Position numbers and translations under genes: made by a program
Assembly: GCA_964649415.1 (NCBI GenBank)
Contig: CAZYSK010000152.1
Location: 1 to 8,055, forward strand
Source of the DNA: CAZYSK01 sp964649415
GTDB taxonomy: Bacteria; Chloroflexota; Anaerolineae; B4-G1
Direction of reading: 5' to 3'
DNA length: 8,055 bases
Notes under the pieces: model-generated
What the model saw: the letters and a program-made list of their open reading frames with translations, nothing else
Database searches by the model: none
Told to the model about the DNA's origin: nothing
In this document: piece after piece, positions 1 to 6,111 of the stretch
Layout: each line of letters starts with the position of its first letter
Numbering within the stretch: the first letter of the stretch is position 1

Positions 1-165
1 GTGGTGCAGTAGGGGGACTACCACGGATGGGAGAAATACACGATGGGGGGGGCGGGCGGGCAGGATGGCCGTGGTGCAGTAGGGGGGGGGCAGGCGGCCA
101 AGATGGCCGCGGTCCAATAGGGGGACTACCACGGAGGGGGGAAATACACGATGGGGAGGGGCGGG
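1..165. repeat. Imperfect G-rich tandem repeat at left edge
   Basis: Three related units follow each other: 1-70, a shortened one at 71-108, and 109-165. Units 1 and 3 share the block AGGGGGACTACCACGGA followed by GAAATACACGATGGGG, and they lie exactly 108 bases apart. The middle unit keeps the GTGGTGCAGTAGGGGG head and the GATGGCC tail but lacks about 32 bases between them. The third unit runs into the start of the DUF429 gene. The frame of that gene stays open through the whole array to the window edge, with the peptide LPR-x-GEIHDG encoded twice. I think the array is mostly non-coding because its translation is glycine-rich and unlike the family. The true left boundary may lie outside the window. 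Confidence 0.75.
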
Positions 166-968
166 TATACGGCGTTGATTTCAGCGGTGCCCAGGACGCG
201 GGCGGGAGGATATGGATCGCGGGGGGCAGTGTTGAGGGGGACAGTCTGCGGATTGATGAATGCCGGCCTGCGGCGAGCTTGCCGGGGTCCGGGCGGGATC
301 GTGATAGGGCGCTGGCCGCGCTGCGGCGTCTTATCGCGGAAGGGGAGGCGTGCGCCTTCGGGCTCGATTTCCCGTTCGGTCTGCCACAGGCCCTGCTCCG
401 GCACGGGAACTGGGAGGAATTCGCCCTGTCCTTCGGCGACGACTACGCCAGCGCCGGGGAGTTCAGGCGTCTGTGCCGCGAAGCAGCTGGCGGGCGCGAA
501 CTCAAGCGACTCACCGACCGCGAGAGTCAGACCCCCTTCTCGCCCTACAACCTGCGTCTCTACCGCCAGACCTACTACGGGATCCGCGACGTGATCGCTC
601 CGCTGGTGCGGGAGCGACTGGTGTGTGTCCCCCCTATGCAGAATGCGGTGCCCGGCAGATCGTGGGTCGTGGAGATCTGCCCGGCTTCCACGCTGAAGTT
701 GAGGTGGCCTGATCTGTATGTATCGTACAAGGGTGGGGCGGACAGGCATCGCCTGGCTCGGGCGCAGATCGTGCAGACGCTTGAATCCGCGGGGGCACTG
801 TCCATTCCGCTGCAAGGGGTGCGCTCTGACATCCTGGCGGATCGCGGGGGCGACGCGCTGGATAGCGTGATTGCCGCGCTGGCCACGTGCCGCGCCCTCC
901 AGAATCCGCTGCCCGCCGGGGTTGATGGCCGGGACGCGTACGCGCTGGAGGGATACGTGTACGTTTAG
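27..968 (+). CDS. DUF429 family protein (predicted RNase H-fold)
   Basis: The body resembles DUF429 proteins, a widespread family of unknown function placed in the RNase H-like fold group. Visible conserved blocks are GVDFSGA (D51), FGLDFPFG (D114), SPYNLRLYRQTYYG (about 172-185), VVEICPAS (E216) and GGDALDSVIAALA (D276, D279). The spread acidic residues fit an RNase H-type metal site, so a nuclease-like activity is possible but unproven. ATG 27 is the only ATG in frame before the domain, and there is no GTG or TTG alternative. The first ~46 residues are repeat-encoded and probably not native. A better-looking start, ATG 151 behind GGAGG (133-137), is in another frame; one extra G in the run at 153-156 would join it to the domain. 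The product is presumably cytoplasmic. The family call is solid and the start is not. Confidence 0.75.
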   Translation: MGEIHDGGGGRAGWPWCSRGGAGGQDGRGPIGGLPRRGEIHDGEGRVYGVDFSGAQDAGGRIWIAGGSVEGDSLRIDECRPAASLPGSGRDRDRALAALRRLIAEGEACAFGLDFPFGLPQALLRHGNWEEFALSFGDDYASAGEFRRLCREAAGGRELKRLTDRESQTPFSPYNLRLYRQTYYGIRDVIAPLVRERLVCVPPMQNAVPGRSWVVEICPASTLKLRWPDLYVSYKGGADRHRLARAQIVQTLESAGALSIPLQGVRSDILADRGGDALDSVIAALATCRALQNPLPAGVDGRDAYALEGYVYV

Positions 969-990
969 GCCGTCGTGATGATTGTACCGT

Positions 991-996
991 AAGGAG
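991..996 (+). promoter_or_regulatory. Ribosome binding site of the YigZ-family gene
   Basis: AAGGAG lies 5 bases before the GTG at 1002. It supports a GTG start, which gives an N-terminus about 15 residues longer than the usual family beginning near LIPA. Confidence 0.8.
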
Positions 997-1001
997 ACTC
1001 T

Positions 1002-1691
1002 GTGGCGAGGTCGAAGGCAGGGGACGATGCGATAGGGCGTGAATCCACGAACCTGATCCCGGCGCGGGAGGCAAGGGCTGAGATCACGGTTGTGAACTCG
1101 CGCTTCATTGCCACAGCCGCGCCGGCCTTCTCCGTGGAGGAGGCGAAGGCCTTCGTTGCCCGCATCAAGTCCGAGTTTGCCGACGCCACGCACAACGTCG
1201 CCGCCTACCTGATCGGCCACGGTGCGGCCGTCGTCGCGCATTGCGGCGACGATGGCGAGCCGGCGGGGACGGCCGGGCGACCCGCGCTGGCGGTGCTCCG
1301 TGGCAGCGGGCTGGGAGACGTGGCCGTCGTGGTCACGCGCTATTTCGGCGGCACGAAGCTCGGGACGGGGGGACTCGTGCGCGCCTACGGCGATTCCGTG
1401 CGGGAGGTGCTGGCCGTCCTGCCCCGGGCGATGCGGGTCTCTACGCACACCGTCGTCGTCGTGACGCCGTACAGCTTGTTCGAGCGTCTTCGCCTGTTGA
1501 TCGCGGACCACCGGGGCAGGGTGCTGAGTGAGGATTTCGCGGCGCAGGTGACCGTGACCGCCCGGCTAGAGGTGGCGCGCCTGCCTGCGTTTCGCGCTGC
1601 GCTGCAGGAGATGTCCAGCGGAACCCTCGAGGCCGAGATCACCGCCACGAACGACAGAACCATCATGCCGGTCGCCGATGCCCTACCCTGA
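1002..1691 (+). CDS. yigZ: YigZ/IMPACT (UPF0029) family protein
   Basis: This 229-aa protein has the two-domain layout of bacterial YigZ. The N-terminal IMPACT domain (about 27-135) shows ITVVNSRFIA, the motif DDGEPAGTAGRP (83-94) and the family signature VVVTRYFGGTKLG (109-121). The C-terminal DUF1949-like ferredoxin-fold domain covers about 145-215. The eukaryotic relative IMPACT influences GCN2 signalling; the bacterial role is not firmly established, though nucleic-acid or translation-related functions have been suggested. Length is close to the usual ~205-220 residues, with a short N-terminal extension. It starts 33 bases after the DUF429 stop with its own strong ribosome site, so the two may be co-transcribed. 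The gene is a common housekeeping type and says nothing about the sugar genes downstream. I am confident in the family call. Confidence 0.93.
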   Translation: MARSKAGDDAIGRESTNLIPAREARAEITVVNSRFIATAAPAFSVEEAKAFVARIKSEFADATHNVAAYLIGHGAAVVAHCGDDGEPAGTAGRPALAVLRGSGLGDVAVVVTRYFGGTKLGTGGLVRAYGDSVREVLAVLPRAMRVSTHTVVVVTPYSLFERLRLLIADHRGRVLSEDFAAQVTVTARLEVARLPAFRAALQEMSSGTLEAEITATNDRTIMPVADALP

Positions 1692-1721
1692 CCCACCCAT
1701 GGGCCTACTCGCCGGCGCGCC

Positions 1722-1785
1722 CATTTGCCGATTTGCTCATTTGCTGATTTGCAGACTTGCAGACTTGCAGACTTGCAGACTTACA
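1722..1785. repeat. Eight 8-bp tandem repeats (TTTGC/ACTTGC type)
   Basis: Eight consecutive octamers can be read: CATTTGCC, GATTTGCT, CATTTGCT, GATTTGCA, three identical GACTTGCA, and GACTTACA. They fill most of the gap between the YigZ-family stop and the next start. The left half has drifted and the right half is nearly uniform, as expected for slippage. The array contains no start codon in a credible frame. A possible weak promoter inside it is discussed under rejected items. Confidence 0.9.
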
Positions 1786-1799
1786 CTTGCTGATGTGCT

Positions 1800-2759
1800 A
1801 TGACAACAAATGAATCCATACCATTCGGATTGGAGCAACCCGCGCCCTACGCCGCTCCTCGAGTCCTTGTCCTCAACTTCGACCCGATTCTCCCGTCGCA
1901 GGGCGGCAGGCGGCTGCACGAGGTGTGCCGCTGGAACGACCCGCGTGCGCTGACGGACGGCTACATCGCGGATCTGGCTGAGTGCAGCGGCGGGTACGTT
2001 CGCTACGAGATCGTGGAGTGGCAGGACGTGGACGCCTTCCCGGTCAAGAAGGACGGCTTCCGCTACACCGGGCGCTCATACCTGCGCTGCAGGGACGGCC
2101 TGGAGCGGTGGCACCAGCCCGATGCCGTGGACTACCGCAGCATCCTGCGTGAATTCAAGATCCGCAAGCGGATTGGGCGGGGTGAATCGCCCGTGGATGA
2201 GGTGTGGCTGTGGGGCTTTCCGTACGCTGGCTTCTGGGAGTCCACCATGGCGGGCCGGGGAGCCTATTTCTGCAACTCTCCGCCCATCAAGGGCATAAGA
2301 GCGTCGCGCATTTTCGTCACCATGGGCTTCAACTACGAGCGGGGCGTGGGTGAGATGCTTGAGAGCTTTGGGCACCGGGTCGAGTCCATCATGCGCCACG
2401 TCTACGGGTCGTGGGAGGCGGAAGAGACGCACGCCTGGAATCGTTTCTCCCTGTACGACAAGGTCGCCCCGGGCAGGGCCGCCTGCGGGAACCTGCACTT
2501 CGCGCCCAGCAGCGAGCGCGACTACGACTGGGGCAACCCACGCACGGTGTGGAGTACCTGCGACGACTGGCTGGACTATCCGAACTTGACCGGACAGCGC
2601 CGCCGGGTGAGTTGCGAGGAGTGGGGCGGAGGCGATATCCGCGCGCACCACCGCTGGTGGCTGCGCCATCTCCCCCGTGCGCCGGGGCGCAGGGAGGGCA
2701 AGCTGAACAACTGGTGGGCGTATGCCACGGATTTCAACCGCTTTCGTGAAAGCCGTTGA
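1800..2759 (+). CDS. Uncharacterised tryptophan-rich protein, 319 aa
   Basis: I do not recognise a named domain. The reading frame looks genuine: it is long and ordered in composition, and it resembles hypothetical proteins I associate with Chloroflexota-type genomes (memory, not a search). The N-terminal ~20 residues look disordered. Next comes a beta-like stretch, RVLVLNFDPIL (21-31). Motif-like blocks follow: GGRRLHEVCRWNDPRALTDGYI (36-56), EVWLWGFPYAGFWESTM (134-150), NLHFAPSSERDYDWGNP (231-247), and a C-terminal part rich in W, H and C (251-306). There are 16 tryptophans in all. No signal peptide or membrane segment is visible, so it is probably cytoplasmic. The start is ATG 1800, with no clear Shine-Dalgarno because the 8-bp repeats end just upstream. 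A promoter after its stop suggests it is not part of the sugar operon. Aromatic clusters could bind carbohydrate, but that is only a guess. Confidence 0.8.
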   Translation: MTTNESIPFGLEQPAPYAAPRVLVLNFDPILPSQGGRRLHEVCRWNDPRALTDGYIADLAECSGGYVRYEIVEWQDVDAFPVKKDGFRYTGRSYLRCRDGLERWHQPDAVDYRSILREFKIRKRIGRGESPVDEVWLWGFPYAGFWESTMAGRGAYFCNSPPIKGIRASRIFVTMGFNYERGVGEMLESFGHRVESIMRHVYGSWEAEETHAWNRFSLYDKVAPGRAACGNLHFAPSSERDYDWGNPRTVWSTCDDWLDYPNLTGQRRRVSCEEWGGGDIRAHHRWWLRHLPRAPGRREGKLNNWWAYATDFNRFRESR

Positions 2760-2769
2760 GTTTGCAGTG

Positions 2770-2798
2770 TTGTCACGCACCTTGCTTCGTGGTACGAT
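2770..2798 (+). promoter_or_regulatory. Sigma-70-type promoter of the sugar gene cluster
   Basis: A -35-like TTGTCA (2770-2775, five of six consensus bases) is separated by exactly 17 bases from a -10-like TACGAT (2793-2798, four of six). The bases TGG just before the -10 match an extended -10 element. Transcription would begin near 2805, giving a leader of about 29 bases before ATG 2834. The site sits in the 74-base gap after the uncharacterised gene and would drive the aldo/keto reductase and the genes behind it. It was found by eye only. Confidence 0.6.
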
Positions 2799-2833
2799 GG
2801 GGACGGTTCAAACTGGGACGAGGTGTGAAACGT

Positions 2834-3613
2834 ATGGACACCATTGAGCTTGGCAAGACAGGACTGCGGGTTTCTCGTCTGGCTTTCGGAACCGGCACGA
2901 ACGGCTGGGGGGGTAGGTCGGACCAGACTGCCCTGGGCTTGGACGGCCTGGCGGATTTGCTGTGCCTGGCGTACGAGCACGGCGTCAACTTCTGGGACGC
3001 GGCGGACGCGTATGGCTCACATCCCCACGTGGCAAGGGCGCTGCGGGGGATCCCGCGCGACAAGGTGGTGGTCAGCACCAAGACCACGTCACGAACGGCC
3101 CAGCAAGTCACTCAGGACGTCGAGCGGTTTCTGCGGGAGCTGGACACCGACGTGCTTGACGTCGTGCTCATGCACTACGTGACGCAGGCCGACTGGCCCA
3201 GGCAGTACCACGGCGCGATGGAGGCGCTCTCGCGCGCGAAGGAACAGGGCAAGGTGCGCGCTGTGGGAGTCTCTTGTCACGGCCTGGGCGCGGTGCGCGC
3301 GGCCGCGGAGACAGACTGGGTGGATGTGGCGCTGGTGCGCATCAACCACACCGGGGCCAGCATGAGCGCACGTCCTTCCGAGGTGGTGCCGGTGATCGAG
3401 AAGATGTACGGTTCCGGAAAGGCGGTCTACGGCATGAAGGTGTTGGGCTGTGGTCGGCTGGTGAAGGACGCGCGCGCCGCGATGCGGTACGTCCTTGGAT
3501 TGGGCACGGTGCATGCCATGACGATTGGCATCACGAAGCGCAGACACCTGCTTGAGAATGTGAAGCTAATCGAGGGACTTGCGCCTCAGTTCCCGCTTCA
3601 GGCGTTGCGGTAG
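2834..3613 (+). CDS. Aldo/keto reductase, short form
   Basis: This is a 259-aa NAD(P)H-dependent aldo/keto reductase-family protein that should interconvert a carbonyl and an alcohol, likely on a sugar or sugar-derived aldehyde. The N-terminus LGKTGLRVSRLAFGTG is typical. The full catalytic tetrad is visible: D55 and Y60 in WDAADAYG, K83 in VSTKT and H114 in LMHYV. The usual family length is nearer 300-340 residues; here the barrel ends early after GITKRRHLLENVKLI, so the C-terminal helices are short. I chose ATG 2834 because GAGG at 2820-2823 lies 10 bases upstream and the homology begins right there. The frame stays open back to a TTG at 2756, but that stretch holds the promoter. GTG 2825 is a second option, adding three residues. 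It is the first gene of the cluster, 8 bases from the next. Substrate unknown. Confidence 0.9.
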   Translation: MDTIELGKTGLRVSRLAFGTGTNGWGGRSDQTALGLDGLADLLCLAYEHGVNFWDAADAYGSHPHVARALRGIPRDKVVVSTKTTSRTAQQVTQDVERFLRELDTDVLDVVLMHYVTQADWPRQYHGAMEALSRAKEQGKVRAVGVSCHGLGAVRAAAETDWVDVALVRINHTGASMSARPSEVVPVIEKMYGSGKAVYGMKVLGCGRLVKDARAAMRYVLGLGTVHAMTIGITKRRHLLENVKLIEGLAPQFPLQALR

Positions 3614-3621
3614 CTAATAGT

Positions 3622-4629
3622 ATGAAACCACTGCGCACTGCGATCATCGGTTGTGGGCATTTCGCCCCCCGGCACGTCGAGCGTTTGGCCGCGCTGGAGG
3701 CCGTGCGCCTGGTCGGCTTCTGCAACCGGACGGTTGACAAGGCCATTGCCTTCAACCAGCAGTACGCCGATGGAAAGGCCCAAGTCTACGAGGACTACGG
3801 GCGTATGTTCGAGGAACTCGGCCTGGAATTGGTCTACATCTGCCTGCCTCCCTTCGCGCACGGCAATGAGGTGGAGCTTGCCTGCCGCCACGGCGCACAC
3901 TTCTTGATCGAGAAGCCCATCGCCCTGACGATGGACCTGGCCGAGGCGATGGCGAGTTGGGTCGGGGAGAGCGGTGTCAAGAGCCAGGTGGGCTTCATGT
4001 TCCGGCATGGCGAGGCCGTTCAGTGGCTCAAGGCGTATATGCGCGAGCGGGGAATCGCAGGGAACGGTTTCATCACCGCTCGCTACTTCTGCAACTCGCT
4101 GCACAGTTGGTGGTGGCGGGATCGAAGCAAGAGTGGCGGCCAGTTGTTGGAGCAGATCATCCATCTCCTCGATCTGGCCCGCTTTTTCCTGGGGGAGCCC
4201 GTCCAGGTCTGCTCGATGCAGGAGAACCTGTTCCACCGGGACGTCGCGGACTACACGGCCGAGGATGCCAGTGCCACACTGGTCCGCTTCAATTCGGGTG
4301 GCCTGGCCGTGTTTGCGGCATCGAACGGCGCGATACCGCAGCGTTGGGACTACGACGTGCGGGTGATCTTGCCCGGCCTCACGGCCGACTTTGAGGATGC
4401 CAACCACGCCACGTTTCACTACACAGACCGGGGATGGCCCGCGGCAGCGACGGTGGTTTCGGATAAGGACATCTATCTGGCGGAGACGCTGGATCTGCTG
4501 GCGGCTATTCGCGATGACCGCCCGACCGCTGTGCCGATTGAGGAGGGGGTTCGTTCTCTGCGTCTCGCCCTGGCTGCTACCCGATCCGCCGAGCAAGGGG
4601 CCGTGGTGGACGTACCAGTGCCCGTATGA
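3622..4629 (+). CDS. Gfo/Idh/MocA family oxidoreductase
   Basis: This 335-aa NAD(P)-dependent dehydrogenase has the standard two-domain build. The N-terminal Rossmann fold starts with AIIGCGHFAPRHV (7-19, glycines 10 and 12). The EKP motif (97-99) carries the usual catalytic lysine K98. The C-terminal alpha/beta domain has SGGQLLEQIIHLLD (171-184) with H181 and D184 in the usual positions. Members oxidise or reduce a hydroxyl of sugars, inositols or glycosides, and some produce 3-keto-glycosides. Length is normal and no signal peptide is seen, so it is cytoplasmic. It begins 8 bases after the aldo/keto reductase stop with no good Shine-Dalgarno, so translation probably depends on ribosomes finishing the upstream gene. 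The unusual run HSWWWRDRSK (161-170) just before the GGQ motif may shape the sugar pocket. Substrate cannot be read from sequence. Confidence 0.93.
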   Translation: MKPLRTAIIGCGHFAPRHVERLAALEAVRLVGFCNRTVDKAIAFNQQYADGKAQVYEDYGRMFEELGLELVYICLPPFAHGNEVELACRHGAHFLIEKPIALTMDLAEAMASWVGESGVKSQVGFMFRHGEAVQWLKAYMRERGIAGNGFITARYFCNSLHSWWWRDRSKSGGQLLEQIIHLLDLARFFLGEPVQVCSMQENLFHRDVADYTAEDASATLVRFNSGGLAVFAASNGAIPQRWDYDVRVILPGLTADFEDANHATFHYTDRGWPAAATVVSDKDIYLAETLDLLAAIRDDRPTAVPIEEGVRSLRLALAATRSAEQGAVVDVPVPV

Positions 4630-4644
4630 GATGGACGAGGTGAC

Positions 4645-4680
4645 GGGGAGACAAGGGGAAGGGGAGACAGGGGGACGGGG
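4645..4680 (+). repeat. GGGGAGACA repeat, quadruplex-capable
   Basis: Five G-tracts (4645-4648, 4655-4658, 4661-4664, 4670-4674, 4677-4680) are separated by loops of 6, 2, 5 and 2 bases, which meets the canonical G-quadruplex pattern. The nonamer GGGGAGACA occurs at 4645-4653 and again at 4661-4669. The G-rich strand is also the mRNA strand, starting 15 bases after the Gfo/Idh/MocA stop. Confidence 0.8.
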
Positions 4681-4688
4681 AGGCAGAC

Positions 4689-4722
4689 AGACCTGACAGG
4701 TTTCGGAAAACGTGTCAGGTCT
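4689..4722. repeat. Palindromic repeat element with long hairpin
   Basis: Arms AGACCTGACA (4689-4698) and TGTCAGGTCT (4713-4722) are perfectly complementary. Inside them a G-G mismatch (4699/4712) is followed by GTTT (4700-4703) paired with AAAC (4708-4711), closing on the loop CGGA. Changing base 4712 to C would make a perfect 15-bp stem. There is no T-run after it, so it is not a classical terminator, although it could protect the 3' end of the upstream message or attenuate read-through to GH1. It looks like a dispersed REP-like element, which needs genome-wide copies to confirm. Confidence 0.85.
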
Positions 4723-4747
4723 CTGGCGGCATTTCACGTAATCATAT

Positions 4748-4754
4748 GAGGAGG
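4748..4754 (+). promoter_or_regulatory. Ribosome binding site of the GH1 gene
   Basis: GAGGAGG lies 7 bases before the GTG at 4762. It fixes the start, since the GH1 N-terminal motif FPEGFLWG begins only five residues later. Confidence 0.85.
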
Positions 4755-4761
4755 CATTGGT

Positions 4762-6111
4762 GTGAGTATCCTTAGATTCCCCGAGGGATTTCTGTGGGGG
4801 GCGGCGACGGCCGCGTATCAGATTGAAGGCGCCTGGAACGAGGATGGCAAGGGTGAGAGCATCTGGGACCGGTTCACCCATCGCCCGTACACGATCTTGA
4901 ACGGCGATACGGGCGACGTGGCCTGCGATCATTACCATCGCATGCCAGAGGACGTGGCGTTGATGAAGGAGTTGGGCCTGCAGACCTATCGCTTCTCGGT
5001 CTCGTGGCCGCGCGTGCTCCCGCGAGGGCGGGGGGCCGTCAACGAGCAGGGGCTTGACTTCTACGACCGGCTGGTGGACACTCTGTTGGACGCCGGCATC
5101 GTGCCCAACGTCACGCTCAACCACTGGGACTTGCCCCAGGCGCTTCAGGACGAGGGCGGCTGGCCCAACCGCGACATCGCTGACTGGTTCGCTGAGTATG
5201 CCCGGGTGATGTTCGACCGGCTGGGCGATCGGGTGACTCTGTGGGCGACTCACAACGAGCCTCCCGTGGTTGCGTTTGCGGGATACGCCTACGGCGTTTT
5301 CGCCCCCGGTATCACCGACTATTCCCAGGCCTACCAGGCGGCCCATCACTTGCTGCTGTCCCACGGGAAAGCCGTGCAGGTGTTTCGGCAGGGCGGGTAC
5401 AAGGGGGAGATCGGGATCGTGATCGACTTCCAGCATTACCAGCCTGCCAGCGACAGCGCGGCGGATCGCGCGGCTTGCCAGCGGGCGCGGGAGGGGTCGG
5501 CGTACCTGTTTTCGGAGCCCCTGTTCAGGGGTCGCTATCCGGAGACACTGATCGAATGGATCGGCCCGCACGCGCCGCGCGTGCAAGGTGGCGACATGGC
5601 CTTGATCAACCAGCCCATAGACTTCCTGGGAGTGAATCACTATATGACGTTTGCGGTCTCCTTCGCGCACCGAGGCGGGCTGCTCAAGCTGTCCACCGAG
5701 CAGGTCTCGGCGCCGAATTGGGGGCGCACGCAGGTGGGGTGGGGCGTCAACCCGGCTGGTTTGACCGCGGAACTGCTCAGTCTCAAGGAGAACTACGGCA
5801 ATCCGAAGATATACATCACGGAGAACGGCTGTGCCATCAACGACGCCCCGGATGCCAATGGCTTCGTGACCGATTGGGGGCGCGTGGATTTCCTGCGCGC
5901 CCACCTGCGGGCGGTCCACGACGCGATCCAGGCCGGTGCAGACGTGCGCGGCTACTACGTCTGGAGCCTGATGGACAACTTCGAGTGGGCGCACGGGTAC
6001 GAACCACGTTTCGGCATCGTGCGGGTGGATTACGAGACGGGGGAGCGCATTCCCAAGAAGAGCGCGCGTTGGTATAGCGACGTTATCTCGTCCAATCAAC
6101 TGGATGAGTAG
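4762..6111 (+). CDS. Glycoside hydrolase family 1 beta-glycosidase
   Basis: This 449-aa enzyme is a complete GH1 TIM-barrel retaining beta-glycosidase (beta-glucosidase or beta-galactosidase type). The N-terminal signature FPEGFLWGAATAAYQIEGAW is present, including Q20 of the sugar-binding site. The acid/base glutamate is E166 in THNEP, and the nucleophile is E354 in YITENG. Other expected pocket residues are H121 and W122 in LNHWD, N165, W401, E408 and W409 (SLMDNFEWAHGYEPRFGIV). Length matches the usual ~440-460. There is no signal peptide, so it acts on imported di- or oligosaccharides or aryl glycosides in the cytoplasm. GTG 4762 is supported by a strong ribosome site. The 3' end overlaps the next gene by 8 bases. 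It is cut off from the Gfo/Idh/MocA gene by a 132-base gap, so it may have some independent control. The exact sugar specificity cannot be predicted. Confidence 0.96.
   Translation: MSILRFPEGFLWGAATAAYQIEGAWNEDGKGESIWDRFTHRPYTILNGDTGDVACDHYHRMPEDVALMKELGLQTYRFSVSWPRVLPRGRGAVNEQGLDFYDRLVDTLLDAGIVPNVTLNHWDLPQALQDEGGWPNRDIADWFAEYARVMFDRLGDRVTLWATHNEPPVVAFAGYAYGVFAPGITDYSQAYQAAHHLLLSHGKAVQVFRQGGYKGEIGIVIDFQHYQPASDSAADRAACQRAREGSAYLFSEPLFRGRYPETLIEWIGPHAPRVQGGDMALINQPIDFLGVNHYMTFAVSFAHRGGLLKLSTEQVSAPNWGRTQVGWGVNPAGLTAELLSLKENYGNPKIYITENGCAINDAPDANGFVTDWGRVDFLRAHLRAVHDAIQAGADVRGYYVWSLMDNFEWAHGYEPRFGIVRVDYETGERIPKKSARWYSDVISSNQLDE

Noticed and set aside
126..1511. 461-codon open frame on the minus strand opposite DUF429 and YigZ
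   Set aside because: Composition is rich in R, H, P and Q as in shadow frames, with no recognisable domain; both genes on the other strand are convincing.
1699..1724. Inverted repeat ATGGGC/GCCCAT after the YigZ-family gene as a terminator
   Set aside because: Only 6 bp of stem with a 14-base loop and just three Ts following; too weak to call.
1757..1787. Possible promoter TTGCAG and TACACT within the octamer repeats, for the 319-aa gene
   Set aside because: The spacer would be 19 bases and the -35 half recurs in every repeat unit, so chance matches are expected. It would give a nearly leaderless message; unsupported without 5' mapping.
2756..2833. N-terminal extension of the aldo/keto reductase from TTG 2756
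   Set aside because: The added 26 residues do not resemble the family, overlap the promoter and lack a ribosome site; the family homology starts at ATG 2834.
4712..4745. Separate promoter for GH1 after the palindrome
   Set aside because: No -35/-10 pair with 16-18 bases spacing could be read; the strong ribosome site alone is not evidence of a promoter.
3598..6099. 833-codon open frame on the minus strand, opposite the Gfo/Idh/MocA and GH1 genes
   Set aside because: It mirrors two well-identified genes, crosses their intergenic repeats (translating the G-rich tract as proline-rich sequence) and shows no family motif. Long antisense frames are expected at high GC.
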